Of a stretch of DNA of 64,000 bases, positions 34,462-43,306 are shown in pieces. The stretch covers positions 3,817,751 through 3,881,750 of the forward strand of contig NZ_KB933398.1 of the NCBI RefSeq assembly GCF_000392615.1, in the 5' to 3' direction. The notes beneath the pieces are model-generated. The model did no database searches and was not told the DNA's origin. It saw only the letters and a list, made by a program, of their open reading frames with translations. Numbering within the stretch: position 1 is the stretch's first letter; the number at the start of each line of letters is the position of its first letter. The stretch is from Lysinibacillus sphaericus OT4b.31 (GTDB lineage Bacteria > Bacillota > Bacilli > Bacillales_A > Planococcaceae). Both the position numbers and the translations under genes were made by a program.

Positions 34462-35085
34462 GACTAACTAATTTTTTCTCTCGTATATTTTTTCCAATTG
34501 ACCACAATACCAAACTTCCAATGACTAGTTACTTGAAGCTCTTAACCTGCTTTAAATATTATCTCAAATTAATTTATCTTGAATTCGAGATAATAATAAC
34601 ACGTTATTTTGAAATCCGTCAACATATCTGTAAGAAAAACATCTTATCTTCCCAAGTAAATAACTAGACATGCTAAACATCACCGTCCCTACATATCAAT
34701 TAGTTATGGAAATGGTGCAAATTTTTTATATCCATTTATATGCTTTAAGATCAAGTTCAGTGATTATGGCATTAAAACTTAAATTGAAACTAGCATTGTG
34801 CATAGCATCCCACCCAGCAATCAATTATTTTTTGCTATATAGCCCCCTCCTTGGCTAGAAAATTATTAAAGGTATGTTATTATATTGTTAGTTTTTGTAT
34901 TATTTTATTAAAACTTCTAGTATCTAATGCTTATATCATGGATTCATTTAGTTAAAACTAACAACATACTTACTCACACTTGTTGATTTATCACAAATGA
35001 ACATTCCAACAGTATATAAAATGAATAGAACTTGATATAGTATGTACTTAAGAAAAAATCAATTATGTTATGGTGGTGTCATGTA
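34462..35085. other. Intergenic region carrying an MhqR-type site
   Basis: Besides the operator at 34575-34592, this 620-bp AT-rich gap holds the promoters of the dioxygenase and YitT genes. A 62-codon open frame at 34670-34858 has no ribosome-binding site and low complexity; I do not accept it as a gene. Confidence 0.55.
34575..34592. promoter_or_regulatory. MhqR operator
   Basis: TATCTTGAATTCGAGATA is an almost perfect palindrome that matches the published MhqR inverted repeat (tATCTcgaAtTCgAGATa) at all but one position. MhqR is a MarR-type repressor inactivated by quinones. Its gene is not in the window. Confidence 0.85.
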
Positions 35086-35925
35086 GTGAAGAAATACATT
35101 TTGGATATTTTAATGATTATGGTCGGGTCGCTGCTTTTTGCGCTGGCAGTTAACTTATTTGTTATTCCAAATGATTTAGGTGAAGGCGGCGTAACTGGTA
35201 TAACAATTATCGCCTATTATCTATTTGGATGGTCGCCAAGTATTGTAAGTTTTGTGTTAAACGCAGCTTTATTAGTGGTTGGATATAAATTTTTAAATAG
35301 GCAAACGACCATTTATACGATTATTGCCGTAACGTTCCATTCACTTTTTTTACATTTGACAGAAACGTGGTCCATTTCTTCAAATGAAATTATTGTGAAT
35401 GCCATTTTCGGCGGGGTATTTGCTGGTGTAGGCATTGGCTTAATAATAAGGGTTGGTGGAACAACAGCGGGTTCTACCATCTTAGCTAGAATCACGAACA
35501 AATATCTTGGCTGGAGTATTAGTTATGGTTTATTATTTTTTGATTTAATTGTTGCTTTCTCATCTTATTTTATTATCGGGACAGAGGCATTGTTGCTAAC
35601 TATTATTATGCTATATGTCGGTACAAAGGTGATGGAGTTTGTTATTGAAGGTGTGAATCCTAAAAAGGCAGTTACGATTATTTCAAAAAAACCGGAGGCC
35701 ATTGCCGGCCAAGTAAGTGCGTTTATGAATCGAGGCGTGACGGTCCTATCAGGCCATGGCTATTATACGAAGGAGCAAAAAGAAATTCTTTATATTGTCA
35801 TTAGTAAACAGGAAGTTGTAAAGCTAAAGAAGATTGTCAAGGAAATAGATAAGGATGCCTTCATTGCCATTCACGATGTACGAGATGTGTTTGGAGAAGG
35901 ATTTATTGAATTATCTAAGGCATAA
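35086..35925 (+). CDS. YitT-family membrane protein (DUF161 plus DUF2179)
   Basis: This 279-aa protein has five to six membrane helices with the family signature FVIPNDLGEGGVTGITIIAYY and GGVFAGVGIGLIIRVGGTTAGSTILA, followed by a soluble DUF2179 domain (about 200-279, KKAVTIISKKPEAIA through FIAIHDVRDVFGEGF). Function is unknown. An ATG at 35065 is in frame, but GGTGGTG and the usual family start favour the GTG at 35086. Confidence 0.9.
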   Translation: MKKYILDILMIMVGSLLFALAVNLFVIPNDLGEGGVTGITIIAYYLFGWSPSIVSFVLNAALLVVGYKFLNRQTTIYTIIAVTFHSLFLHLTETWSISSNEIIVNAIFGGVFAGVGIGLIIRVGGTTAGSTILARITNKYLGWSISYGLLFFDLIVAFSSYFIIGTEALLLTIIMLYVGTKVMEFVIEGVNPKKAVTIISKKPEAIAGQVSAFMNRGVTVLSGHGYYTKEQKEILYIVISKQEVVKLKKIVKEIDKDAFIAIHDVRDVFGEGFIELSKA

Positions 35926-36258
35926 CACCAAAATGTTTGGAAATCTGATTAAAGACAACGTATCGGTTTAAACATCGGATATAGATGGCAAGCACTTTGC
36001 TTTTTCACTTCTGACACATATAAGATTACTAATTCTCTCGAACAAATATTTTACGGGAAATAAAAAACGTCATTTTGAAAAATTTAATCAAAATGGCGTT
36101 TTCTTAATAGTCCTCTTTCCTAAAACCCTGGATAGTGGAAGAAAAAATATCTCTATATCTTTAAATCCGATTCTTACCTTTTGCCATTCTTTATTAAATA
36201 TTTAGACCGAAAAGGTTATTTAGCTACCTTTAACGATTACAAAGTCTAAGCTATTATT
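35926..36258. other. Intergenic region between convergent genes
   Basis: About 330 bp; only the terminator at 36066-36105 can be supported. Confidence 0.5.
36066..36105 (+). terminator. Terminator after the YitT gene
   Basis: AACGTCATTTTG pairs with CAAAATGGCGTT (one mismatch), followed by TTCTT. Confidence 0.75.
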
Positions 36259-37182
36259 CTATAAAATAGTATAATCTTCGCTTCTCCTAACCTGTAAGGA
36301 ACTTTCAATAATTTTATCTAACAGCTTGGTATAGGTGATTCCTGCTGCATGAGCGCTTTTTGGCAGTAGGCTATTTTTCGTCATTCCCGGCAATGTATTG
36401 ACCTCCATGACATATGGAATTCCATCCTTTATGAGCATATCAATTCGGGCATAAATAGTGCATTTTAAGGCGCTATAGCAGACCATTGCAGCCCTAGCGA
36501 CCCGTTCATGTATTGCTGCTGGAAGTTCTACAATCTCTTCAATCGTTGTGGCATTTTCATATTTTGCATGATAGTCAAAAAACGCCGCTGTATGTCGAAT
36601 TGAAAGTATCGGTAACAGCTTTCCATCAACAATAGAACATGTAATTTCTTCGCCTGTTATATACTTTTCTATAATGATTTCACTATCCCATTTGAATACG
36701 TCTGCCACTGAAGATAGTAATGAATCTTTATCGTATACTATTTTTACCCCTACACTGGAACCGCCTGAATTCGGTTTTACCACCAACGGATAGCCCATAT
36801 TATCTAATTCATCCATCTGAAGCTCTTTCATATCCGAAATATGAAGCCAATCTGGTGTTTGAATGCCCTCATAGCGAATAATTTTTTTTGACATATTTTT
36901 ATCCATACAAATACCGCTTGATAGCATGCCACTTCCGGTATATGGTACATCTAAGGTTTCAAGTACACCTTGAATTGAGCCATCTTCACCAAACTTGCCG
37001 TGAAGCGCTATCAAAGCAATATCAATATCTCTCACCTTGTCAATCAGCTCTATTTTGTCATTTAGTTTAATAGCTACAACTTCGTATTTATCCTTATCTA
37101 AATGGGTAATCATTTCTTCACCTGTCATGAGAGACACTTGTCTTTCTGAAGAAACACCGCCCATAATAACGCCAACTTTCAT
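36259..37182 (-). CDS. ddl: D-alanine--D-alanine ligase
   Basis: This 307-aa ATP-grasp enzyme joins two D-alanines for peptidoglycan synthesis in the cytosol. Motifs include MGGVSSERQVSLMTGEEM, LHGKFGEDGSIQG, the ATP loop KPNSGGSSVGV, and the Mg/substrate segment MEVNTLPGMTKNSLLPKSA. The length suits the short DdlB-type. The start overlaps the upstream MocR-type regulator by 4 bp (ATGA), so they are cotranscribed. It may be a second, regulated ligase alongside a housekeeping one elsewhere. Confidence 0.95.
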   Translation of the reverse strand: MKVGVIMGGVSSERQVSLMTGEEMITHLDKDKYEVVAIKLNDKIELIDKVRDIDIALIALHGKFGEDGSIQGVLETLDVPYTGSGMLSSGICMDKNMSKKIIRYEGIQTPDWLHISDMKELQMDELDNMGYPLVVKPNSGGSSVGVKIVYDKDSLLSSVADVFKWDSEIIIEKYITGEEITCSIVDGKLLPILSIRHTAAFFDYHAKYENATTIEEIVELPAAIHERVARAAMVCYSALKCTIYARIDMLIKDGIPYVMEVNTLPGMTKNSLLPKSAHAAGITYTKLLDKIIESSLQVRRSEDYTIL

Positions 37183-38636
37183 TTTTTCAACTCCTCTAAT
37201 TCATTTTTTAAGGTCGTACCGATTATCTTAATTCCACGGACAATATCCTCTTCATTTAACCGGGAAAATCCCAATCGAAATGTGTTGCTTCCTCCTCTAT
37301 CGGTGAAAAAAACATCTCCAGGATAAAAAACAACACCTTGTTGATAGCACTTTTTTAAAAGCGTACGTGCATTTATTTCGTCTGCAAGTTCTATAAAGAG
37401 ATGTAAACCGCCATCTCCTGTCATTCTTTTAAAGGGAATGTATTGAATGCATGCTTGTCGGGCTAGTTCATATTTTTTCTTATATACTGCTTTAGCTTTT
37501 TTCAAGTATCTTTCGAAATAGCCATCATGCAAATATTGATAAAGCACGGCCTGATCCAGTGTAGATGTATGAATAGTACGTGCCCTTTTTACACTTTCTA
37601 AACAGTGGATTAGTTCTTTATCTGCTAAAATCCAACCAACACGTAAGCCTGGAAAAAGAATTTTGGAAAAGCTGCTAATATAAATAACCTGGTTACCTGG
37701 GCCGACCAAAGTCATTAACGGCGCTAAATGTGCGCCTGAATAAAGTAATTCTTCATTAAAACCATCCTCCACAATAGGGATTTGATATGTCGAAAATAGT
37801 TTAATGATTTCAGCCCTCTTTTCAGATGAGGTCACAATTCCAGTTGGATTATGATAAGACGGGATGAGATAGGCAAAATCAAAAGCCGCTTTAGATAAAC
37901 TTTTTTCAACTTTACTGATGTCAATGCCATCATCCTTCATGTCGATTCCGTGAATGTCGAATCCATGTAAGCGAAAAAGCTTTAATGCGGCATAATGCGT
38001 TGGATTCTCACATAGAACACGTCCGGATTTTTTAGCTAAGGAAGATAATAAAATATCCAAACCTTCTGTGAAGCCATTCGTAATAAGAATATCCTTATTG
38101 GAAATATCTACACCCTTCAATTGCATATAGTGAAGAAGGTAATCGATGAGCGGTTTATAACCTTTTGCATAGCCGTAATTCAACACAATATCCCCTTCAA
38201 TGGACATTCGAGTCAGAAAAGCCCTTTTAAAATTTTCGACATCAAAAAGCTTTTCTTCTGGGGCAATACTACTGAATGAAATTATGCCTTTTTCCCATAA
38301 AACATCTTGCTTCATTAAGTCTAATTCGTCAGCTAATAATGTCACTTCATTGAGCCTCTCTTTCCAATGAAGTTCTATAGATGGCGGTTTGAACTTTTCG
38401 ACTTTCCTTATAAAATTTCCTTTTCCTTTAATTGCGTAAATTAGACCTTCTTGTTCTAAATCTGCGTAAGCCGTGAGAACAGTATTTCTACTAATCGTTA
38501 ATAATTTACTAAGTTCACGGGTTGACGGAAGCTTCTGATGCTCCAACAGGTGTCCTTTCCTAATCATCTCTTTTAAATAATCCCTTACTTGCATATAAAC
38601 CGGACGATCATCCACAAGCTTAAAATCATTAAACAC
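37179..38636 (-). CDS. ddlR: MocR-family (GntR plus aminotransferase) regulator, DdlR-like
   Basis: This 485-aa protein fuses a GntR winged helix (PVYMQVRDYLKEMIRKGHLLEHQKLPSTRELSKLLTISRNTVLTAYADLEQEGLI) to a type I aminotransferase-like domain (about 110-485). The PLP-binding Lys lies in ISSFSKILFPGLRVGWIL. It starts at GTG behind AAGGAGG. Overlap with ddl points to DdlR, a MocR protein described in Brevibacillus that controls ddl, probably through PLP and D-alanine. The alternative names PdxR and GabR are less likely from context. Confidence 0.92.
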   Translation of the reverse strand: MFNDFKLVDDRPVYMQVRDYLKEMIRKGHLLEHQKLPSTRELSKLLTISRNTVLTAYADLEQEGLIYAIKGKGNFIRKVEKFKPPSIELHWKERLNEVTLLADELDLMKQDVLWEKGIISFSSIAPEEKLFDVENFKRAFLTRMSIEGDIVLNYGYAKGYKPLIDYLLHYMQLKGVDISNKDILITNGFTEGLDILLSSLAKKSGRVLCENPTHYAALKLFRLHGFDIHGIDMKDDGIDISKVEKSLSKAAFDFAYLIPSYHNPTGIVTSSEKRAEIIKLFSTYQIPIVEDGFNEELLYSGAHLAPLMTLVGPGNQVIYISSFSKILFPGLRVGWILADKELIHCLESVKRARTIHTSTLDQAVLYQYLHDGYFERYLKKAKAVYKKKYELARQACIQYIPFKRMTGDGGLHLFIELADEINARTLLKKCYQQGVVFYPGDVFFTDRGGSNTFRLGFSRLNEEDIVRGIKIIGTTLKNELEELKK

Positions 38637-38835
38637 GCCCTGACCTCCTTGCTATCATTTTTACATAACTATATCTATCTCAAAAGGTCCACGCCATATG
38701 TATTTTCCTTTAGCGGCGGTTGCCCAAAAGAAACAACACAGTACAGTTTATTCCAAATGTATACTTAAAGCCAAAGCGTGCTGCAAAATTTCTTACTTTC
38801 TTCTTACACGTAATTATATTATCATTTCTACATAT

Positions 38836-38848
38836 GGTTAATTTAACC
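38836..38848. promoter_or_regulatory. Palindrome upstream of the ABC exporter genes
   Basis: GGTTAATTTAACC is a perfect 6-1-6 palindrome about 57 bp before the ABC ATPase start, in the divergent region shared with ddlR. It could be an operator for the MocR regulator or for another factor. Confidence 0.45.
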
Positions 38849-38905
38849 AAAACTATTGTCTATCTGTATAGAAGTCAGACAGAAAAACGAAAAAGGAGCG
38901 CTAAA

Positions 38906-39694
38906 ATGAATCAGCAAGAAATTTTGACGATTACGAATTTGACGAAGAGCTATGGTAGCAAGGAAATATTAAAAGGCATCGATTTGCACGTTTCAAGAGG
39001 AGAAATTATAGGCTATATCGGTCCAAACGGCGCTGGTAAAAGTACAACTGTTAAAATTATTTTAGGAATTGAAGGCGACTACGGTGGAGAAATTAAGCTT
39101 TTCGGAGAGGCTATTCAACAAGATCATATGGCGTACAAACGAAGAATCGGCTATGTACCGGAAATAGCTGATGTATATGACAACCTAACTGGTTATGAAT
39201 ATTTAACTTTCATCGGCCAGCTTTATGGCCAAGAGTTAGAGGTTGCCGCTGAAAAATCAAAATCCTTAATGGAATTGTTTGGAGTTGGAGAAGCCTATCA
39301 TGCTAGAATATCCTCCTATTCAAAGGGAATGAGACAAAAGCTGTTAATTATCGCTAGCCTTATACATAATCCAGATTTACTATTCTTAGATGAACCAATT
39401 AATGGGTTAGACGCAAATAGTGTGATGATATTTAAAGAGATTTTAACGCAATTGGCTGCTCAAGGAAAAACAATATTTTATTCCTCTCATATTATGGATG
39501 TCGTCGAAAAAATAAGTAGTCGCATCATCCTGCTGAATGATGGGAAAATTGCAGCTGACGGAACATTTGCCCAGCTACAAGCAGGCAATACTATGGGAAC
39601 TTTGGAAGGAATCTTCAATCAATTGACAGGTTTCCATAATCATCAAGAAATTGGTGAACAGTTCGTTGCTGTTGTACAAGGGAGAATGCAATGA
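38906..39694 (+). CDS. ABC transporter ATP-binding protein, YthP-like
   Basis: This 262-aa ATPase has Walker A GPNGAGKS (39-46), signature YSKGMRQK (about 138-145), Walker B LLFLDEP (158-164) and the switch His in FYSSHIMDVVE. The open frame runs upstream to 38720, but AAAGGAG and family alignment place the start at the ATG 38906. The permease gene overlaps its end by 4 bp. YthP/YthQ-type exporters are of unknown substrate. Confidence 0.93.
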   Translation: MNQQEILTITNLTKSYGSKEILKGIDLHVSRGEIIGYIGPNGAGKSTTVKIILGIEGDYGGEIKLFGEAIQQDHMAYKRRIGYVPEIADVYDNLTGYEYLTFIGQLYGQELEVAAEKSKSLMELFGVGEAYHARISSYSKGMRQKLLIIASLIHNPDLLFLDEPINGLDANSVMIFKEILTQLAAQGKTIFYSSHIMDVVEKISSRIILLNDGKIAADGTFAQLQAGNTMGTLEGIFNQLTGFHNHQEIGEQFVAVVQGRMQ

Positions 39695-41313
39695 ACGATT
39701 TTAAAACCCTACAACTGCTTGATAAATTCCGACTTGTATTTGTGAAAATGGGCATCGATTATGACATCATGAGAATAATCCTCCATATTAAACTAACGAT
39801 GGATGAACGCAAAGTACCTACATTATTTAACCAAGCTAAAAAAAAGGAAGATCAAAAATATGGCTATATCAAGTCTTTATGGATTTATACTTTATTCGGA
39901 CTTGTGCTCATTCCGTTTATAGGCTTTGGCCATAATTATCTTTTTCAGATGAGTATTGCTTATGCAATGATTATTTTTTTGATTATGACATCGATGATTT
40001 CTGATTTTTCTTCTGTACTTTTGGATGTACGTGATAAAAGCATTCTCTCAACCAAGCCCATTACTGAAAAAACGGTAAATGCGGCTAAGTTTATGCATAT
40101 ATTTATCTACTTGGCGTATTTAACCATTGCCTTAACAACCATTCCACTTTTAGTCGGCTTGTTTAATCAAGGAATTGTATTCTTTATGTTAACTGTGCTC
40201 GAACTAGTTTTAATTAATATTTTTATTGTCGTTCTTACTGCCATTTTATATATTGTTATTTTGCGATTCTTTGATGGGGAAAAGCTGAAGGATATCATCA
40301 ATTATGTACAAATCGGTTTGTCGTTAGTACTGATGATTGGCTATCAAGTCCTCATTAGATCCTTTGAATTTGTCAATTTTGATGTTGTCGTCGCGTTTCA
40401 TTGGTGGAGTATTTTTCTAATTCCAATGTGGTTTGCCGCTCCCTATGAATTGCTGTTCAATGGTGACACAACTTTATTCACAGTGATATGCAGCGTTTTC
40501 TCTGTCGTCATACCTATTGTGTCGATATGGCTTTATGTAAAACTGATTCCAACCTTTGAGCGCAGCCTGCAAAAGCTATTAAGCACAAGCAAATCAAAAA
40601 AGAAAAGCAACAATCGCCTAAAGGAGTATTTATTATCGTTCATTTGCCAAACAAATGAGGAAAGAGCATTTTATCGTTTTGCCTCTCTCATGATGAAACA
40701 AGAGCGCGAATTTAAACTAAAAGTATATCCATCTTTAGGTTTTGCTTTTGTCATTCCATTTATATTTATATTTAGTGTGCTCAGGACAGAAACTGATGAT
40801 TATGCCGTTAGTATGAGCTATTTTACTATTTATTTTAGCATGCTACTTATCCCATCAGCTGTGCTCATGCTTGGACATTCAGGAAAGTATAAAGCCGCTT
40901 GGATCTACAAAATCTTTCCAATCAAGGACTATACAGACTTAAAAAAAGGTAGCTTAAAAGCATTTTTGATTAAGCTATATATACCTTTGTATCTTGTCCT
41001 AAGCATGGTGTTGTGCTTTATTTATGGCACAAGAATTATCCCGGATTTATTGACTGTTTTTGCAGCAAGTTGCTTTTACACTGTGATTTGTTACATCGGC
41101 TTTGGAAGCCATATCCCTTTTACAAAGCCTTATGATGAAATCGGCAACGCACAGGGTTGGAAATCTTTTCTATTATTTATTCCGTTAGCTATACTGGCGG
41201 GACTACATTATTTCATGGCAACACGTATCTCCTATGGCACAATCATTTATTTGATTGTGCTAGTAATCATTAATTTTGTACTATGGAAAATCGTCTTCAA
41301 ACGTGTAAAATAA
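39691..41313 (+). CDS. ABC transporter permease, YthQ-like
   Basis: This 540-aa protein has about 12 hydrophobic segments in two halves, split by a charged cytoplasmic stretch (about 300-330, with SKSKKKSNNRLKEYLL). The N-terminus is soluble and includes IKLTMDERKVPTLFNQAKKKED. The size and layout fit the YthQ-like permeases found beside YthP-like ATPases. Translation is coupled to the ATPase gene. Substrate unknown. Confidence 0.85.
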   Translation: MNDFKTLQLLDKFRLVFVKMGIDYDIMRIILHIKLTMDERKVPTLFNQAKKKEDQKYGYIKSLWIYTLFGLVLIPFIGFGHNYLFQMSIAYAMIIFLIMTSMISDFSSVLLDVRDKSILSTKPITEKTVNAAKFMHIFIYLAYLTIALTTIPLLVGLFNQGIVFFMLTVLELVLINIFIVVLTAILYIVILRFFDGEKLKDIINYVQIGLSLVLMIGYQVLIRSFEFVNFDVVVAFHWWSIFLIPMWFAAPYELLFNGDTTLFTVICSVFSVVIPIVSIWLYVKLIPTFERSLQKLLSTSKSKKKSNNRLKEYLLSFICQTNEERAFYRFASLMMKQEREFKLKVYPSLGFAFVIPFIFIFSVLRTETDDYAVSMSYFTIYFSMLLIPSAVLMLGHSGKYKAAWIYKIFPIKDYTDLKKGSLKAFLIKLYIPLYLVLSMVLCFIYGTRIIPDLLTVFAASCFYTVICYIGFGSHIPFTKPYDEIGNAQGWKSFLLFIPLAILAGLHYFMATRISYGTIIYLIVLVIINFVLWKIVFKRVK

Positions 41314-41345
41314 CAAGTTATACCCCTACTTATAAATTAGATAAG

Positions 41346-41387
41346 ACGGCTCAAGCCCTTTATTTCAATGGGCTTAAGCCGTTTTTT
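41346..41387 (+). terminator. Strong terminator after the ABC exporter operon
   Basis: ACGGCTCAAGCCC pairs with GGGCTTAAGCCGT, with one mismatch, and a run of six T follows. Confidence 0.9.
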
Positions 41388-41440
41388 CATGCGTCATCAT
41401 ATTCATTGGTTTAACATTTATAATAATTTTTAATTATTTT

Positions 41441-41468
41441 GCAACCTTTTTTGGCCCTTAAACGAGGA
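41441..41468 (+). promoter_or_regulatory. Possible ECF-sigma promoter
   Basis: GCAACCTTTT at 41441 resembles the AAC-type -35 of ECF promoters, and CGAGGA at 41463 could be the -10. ECF operons commonly drive themselves from such sites. The match is partial. Confidence 0.4.
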
Positions 41469-41489
41469 TAGGATGAAAGGTGGGAAGAG

Positions 41490-41966
41490 ATGGAACTTGA
41501 AACAATATATATCACCTATATGAATGATATATATCGCTATTTATATTCACTTACCAAAAATCATACTTTAGCTGAGGATTTGCTTCAGGACACATTTACA
41601 AAAGCGCATATTACCCTTCTTGGTCAAGAGATTCAAGATATCAAACCTTGGCTTTTTAAAGTCGCTTACTATACATATATCGACAGTACACGGAAAGAGC
41701 TGCGGTATATTACTTCCGACAACGTTGACCAAATTCATTCAACAACACCGGAACAAATCATTGTTGAACAAGATGCTTATCTAAAATTATTAAACCTACT
41801 AGAACAAATTAAACCGATAGAAAAACAAATCATCTTGTTATGTGATGTGCATGACTGTACAAATGAACAGGCTGCGAACATTTTACATTTAAATTTGAAT
41901 ACAGTGAAAAGTCATTTAGCGCGAGGACGCAAGAAAATGCGCGCACTAATTACGAAGGAGGAATAG
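41490..41966 (+). CDS. ECF-type RNA polymerase sigma factor
   Basis: This 158-aa sigma factor has region 2 (YMNDIYRYLYSLTKNHTLAEDLLQDTFTKAH, then PWLFKVAYYTYIDSTRK) and region 4 (LEQIKPIEKQIILLCDVHDCTNEQAANILHLNLNTVKSHLARGRKKM). There is no N- or C-terminal extension, as expected for an ECF sigma held by an anti-sigma protein. The next gene, starting 3 nt after its stop, encodes that membrane partner. Cell-envelope stress is the likely signal. Confidence 0.93.
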   Translation: MELETIYITYMNDIYRYLYSLTKNHTLAEDLLQDTFTKAHITLLGQEIQDIKPWLFKVAYYTYIDSTRKELRYITSDNVDQIHSTTPEQIIVEQDAYLKLLNLLEQIKPIEKQIILLCDVHDCTNEQAANILHLNLNTVKSHLARGRKKMRALITKEE

Positions 41967-41968
41967 CA

Positions 41969-42949
41969 TTGGATTCTTATAAACAATTATTACAACAGGC
42001 AAAGGATAGTGAAAAAAGAGATGCACCTTCTACAAATGTTATAAAAAAAGCCATTGCATCATCTAAGTGGAAACTTATTTTAACTACGTTGACCATTGCC
42101 CTTTTAATTGTACCTACTTGTTATATGCTGACATTTTTGTACTATGCTTTTGGTACAAAATCTACCACATTAATGGATGTTACGAGCCAGACTCTTTACG
42201 TAACAGAACCAAATACGACGTTAGAAGAACTTGAATTTGATATGGATTTTTCACTCTTTTCGATGGGACTATCATTTGAGCAATTTAAGCAGATAGGTGA
42301 TGAGGTCTATCCCATTAAACATTATAATACACGCTTTATGTTAAATGATTTAGTTGAAAAAAAGATTACTTCTAAACTGGAAAAAACGTATCCGAAATAC
42401 CCAACTGAAACAAATCAGTGGCTAGTGCATCCAAAAAATCGAGCAGAATTTAATTCAACTGAGGAGCGACAAGTGCTAAAAGGATTACCAAATGAAACAG
42501 TTGTAGAAGCATATATTTCTTTAAACGATTTATATACAGTTGATGAAGTAATCCAGCAAATGCCGAAAGTAGATGTCACATGGGCAGCTATTTATACCGG
42601 TGTAGAAGACACCATGCTAAGTGCTAACGGTAATGTTGTATCGCCAATTGGCTATCCTGTACAACCAGATAATACAAATTGGTCACCATTTAAAAATTCT
42701 ACTTCTCATGAACAAACTTTTTTATCCATCCTAAACTTTTTAGCTGATTATGAGGATACCGCTACTGCTGTTTCCTCACATAAAAATCTGGAACTAACAG
42801 AAAGAATAAATTATTTAGAGCAACAAGACATGAAAACTTATGCTGTTGTCATTACAGGCCCTAAAGCTGAAATCGAGCAGTTACAAAATCATACAATGAT
42901 TAAACATATAAAACTTGGGGAGGTTAAATTATGGAATTGGGTGCATTAA
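41969..42949 (+). CDS. Membrane anti-sigma factor (Sigma_reg_N/Sigma_reg_C type)
   Basis: This 326-aa protein has a short cytoplasmic N-terminus (about 1-33), one membrane helix (about 34-58, LILTTLTIALLIVPTCYMLTFLYYA) and a large extracytoplasmic part. The region from about 185 (VVEAYISLNDLYTVDEVIQQMP, then WAAIYTGVED, SPIGYPVQ) matches the anti-sigma family near SigM/YlaD-type regulators. It starts at TTG behind AAGGAGG. It should bind and hold the upstream ECF sigma factor until an envelope signal arrives. Confidence 0.85.
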   Translation: MDSYKQLLQQAKDSEKRDAPSTNVIKKAIASSKWKLILTTLTIALLIVPTCYMLTFLYYAFGTKSTTLMDVTSQTLYVTEPNTTLEELEFDMDFSLFSMGLSFEQFKQIGDEVYPIKHYNTRFMLNDLVEKKITSKLEKTYPKYPTETNQWLVHPKNRAEFNSTEERQVLKGLPNETVVEAYISLNDLYTVDEVIQQMPKVDVTWAAIYTGVEDTMLSANGNVVSPIGYPVQPDNTNWSPFKNSTSHEQTFLSILNFLADYEDTATAVSSHKNLELTERINYLEQQDMKTYAVVITGPKAEIEQLQNHTMIKHIKLGEVKLWNWVH

Positions 42950-43224
42950 AACAGTCCATTTTTAATGTGTTTGGCTGGGCTAGTGTTGGCTTAGGCTTAT
43001 GGACACTGATTATGATTAATAGTTGGATTATTATTGGTTATGATGCTCCATTTACTAGTAACTCTTCGACAATCATTATCTTAACATTCATTTTTGGCAT
43101 CCTTGCTGCCATTCCAAAATCTAGCCGTTCTCTTGGGAAGTGGGGCATCTTTCTTGGCTGCTACCTTGTGTTATTTATGATTGTCATATTTTTGGTTGGC
43201 TGGTCTATTACTCCGTTTCCTTAA
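42931..43224 (+). CDS. Small membrane protein in the ECF sigma operon
   Basis: This 97-aa protein has three hydrophobic segments (about 10-33, 47-60, 69-92). It overlaps the anti-sigma gene by 19 bp and has GGGGAGG before its ATG. I do not recognise a family. The context suggests a helper of the anti-sigma factor or a target of the stress response. Confidence 0.75.
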   Translation: MELGALKQSIFNVFGWASVGLGLWTLIMINSWIIIGYDAPFTSNSSTIIILTFIFGILAAIPKSSRSLGKWGIFLGCYLVLFMIVIFLVGWSITPFP

Positions 43225-43259
43225 GAAAGATTCGTAAAAGAGTCCCAGGCCCCCTTTTT

Positions 43260-43306
43260 CTAGATGAAAAGCCAGTCGATGCAGACTAACTTTTCATCTA
43301 GTTTTA
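43260..43306 (+). terminator. Terminator of the sigma operon, also at the AraC 3' end
   Basis: CTAGATGAAAAG pairs perfectly with CTTTTCATCTAG, followed by TTTTATT. It overlaps the 3' end of the convergent AraC gene. Confidence 0.9.

Noticed and set aside
34670..34858. 62-codon forward open frame between the dioxygenase and YitT genes
   Set aside because: No ribosome-binding site, AT-driven composition and no recognisable motif.
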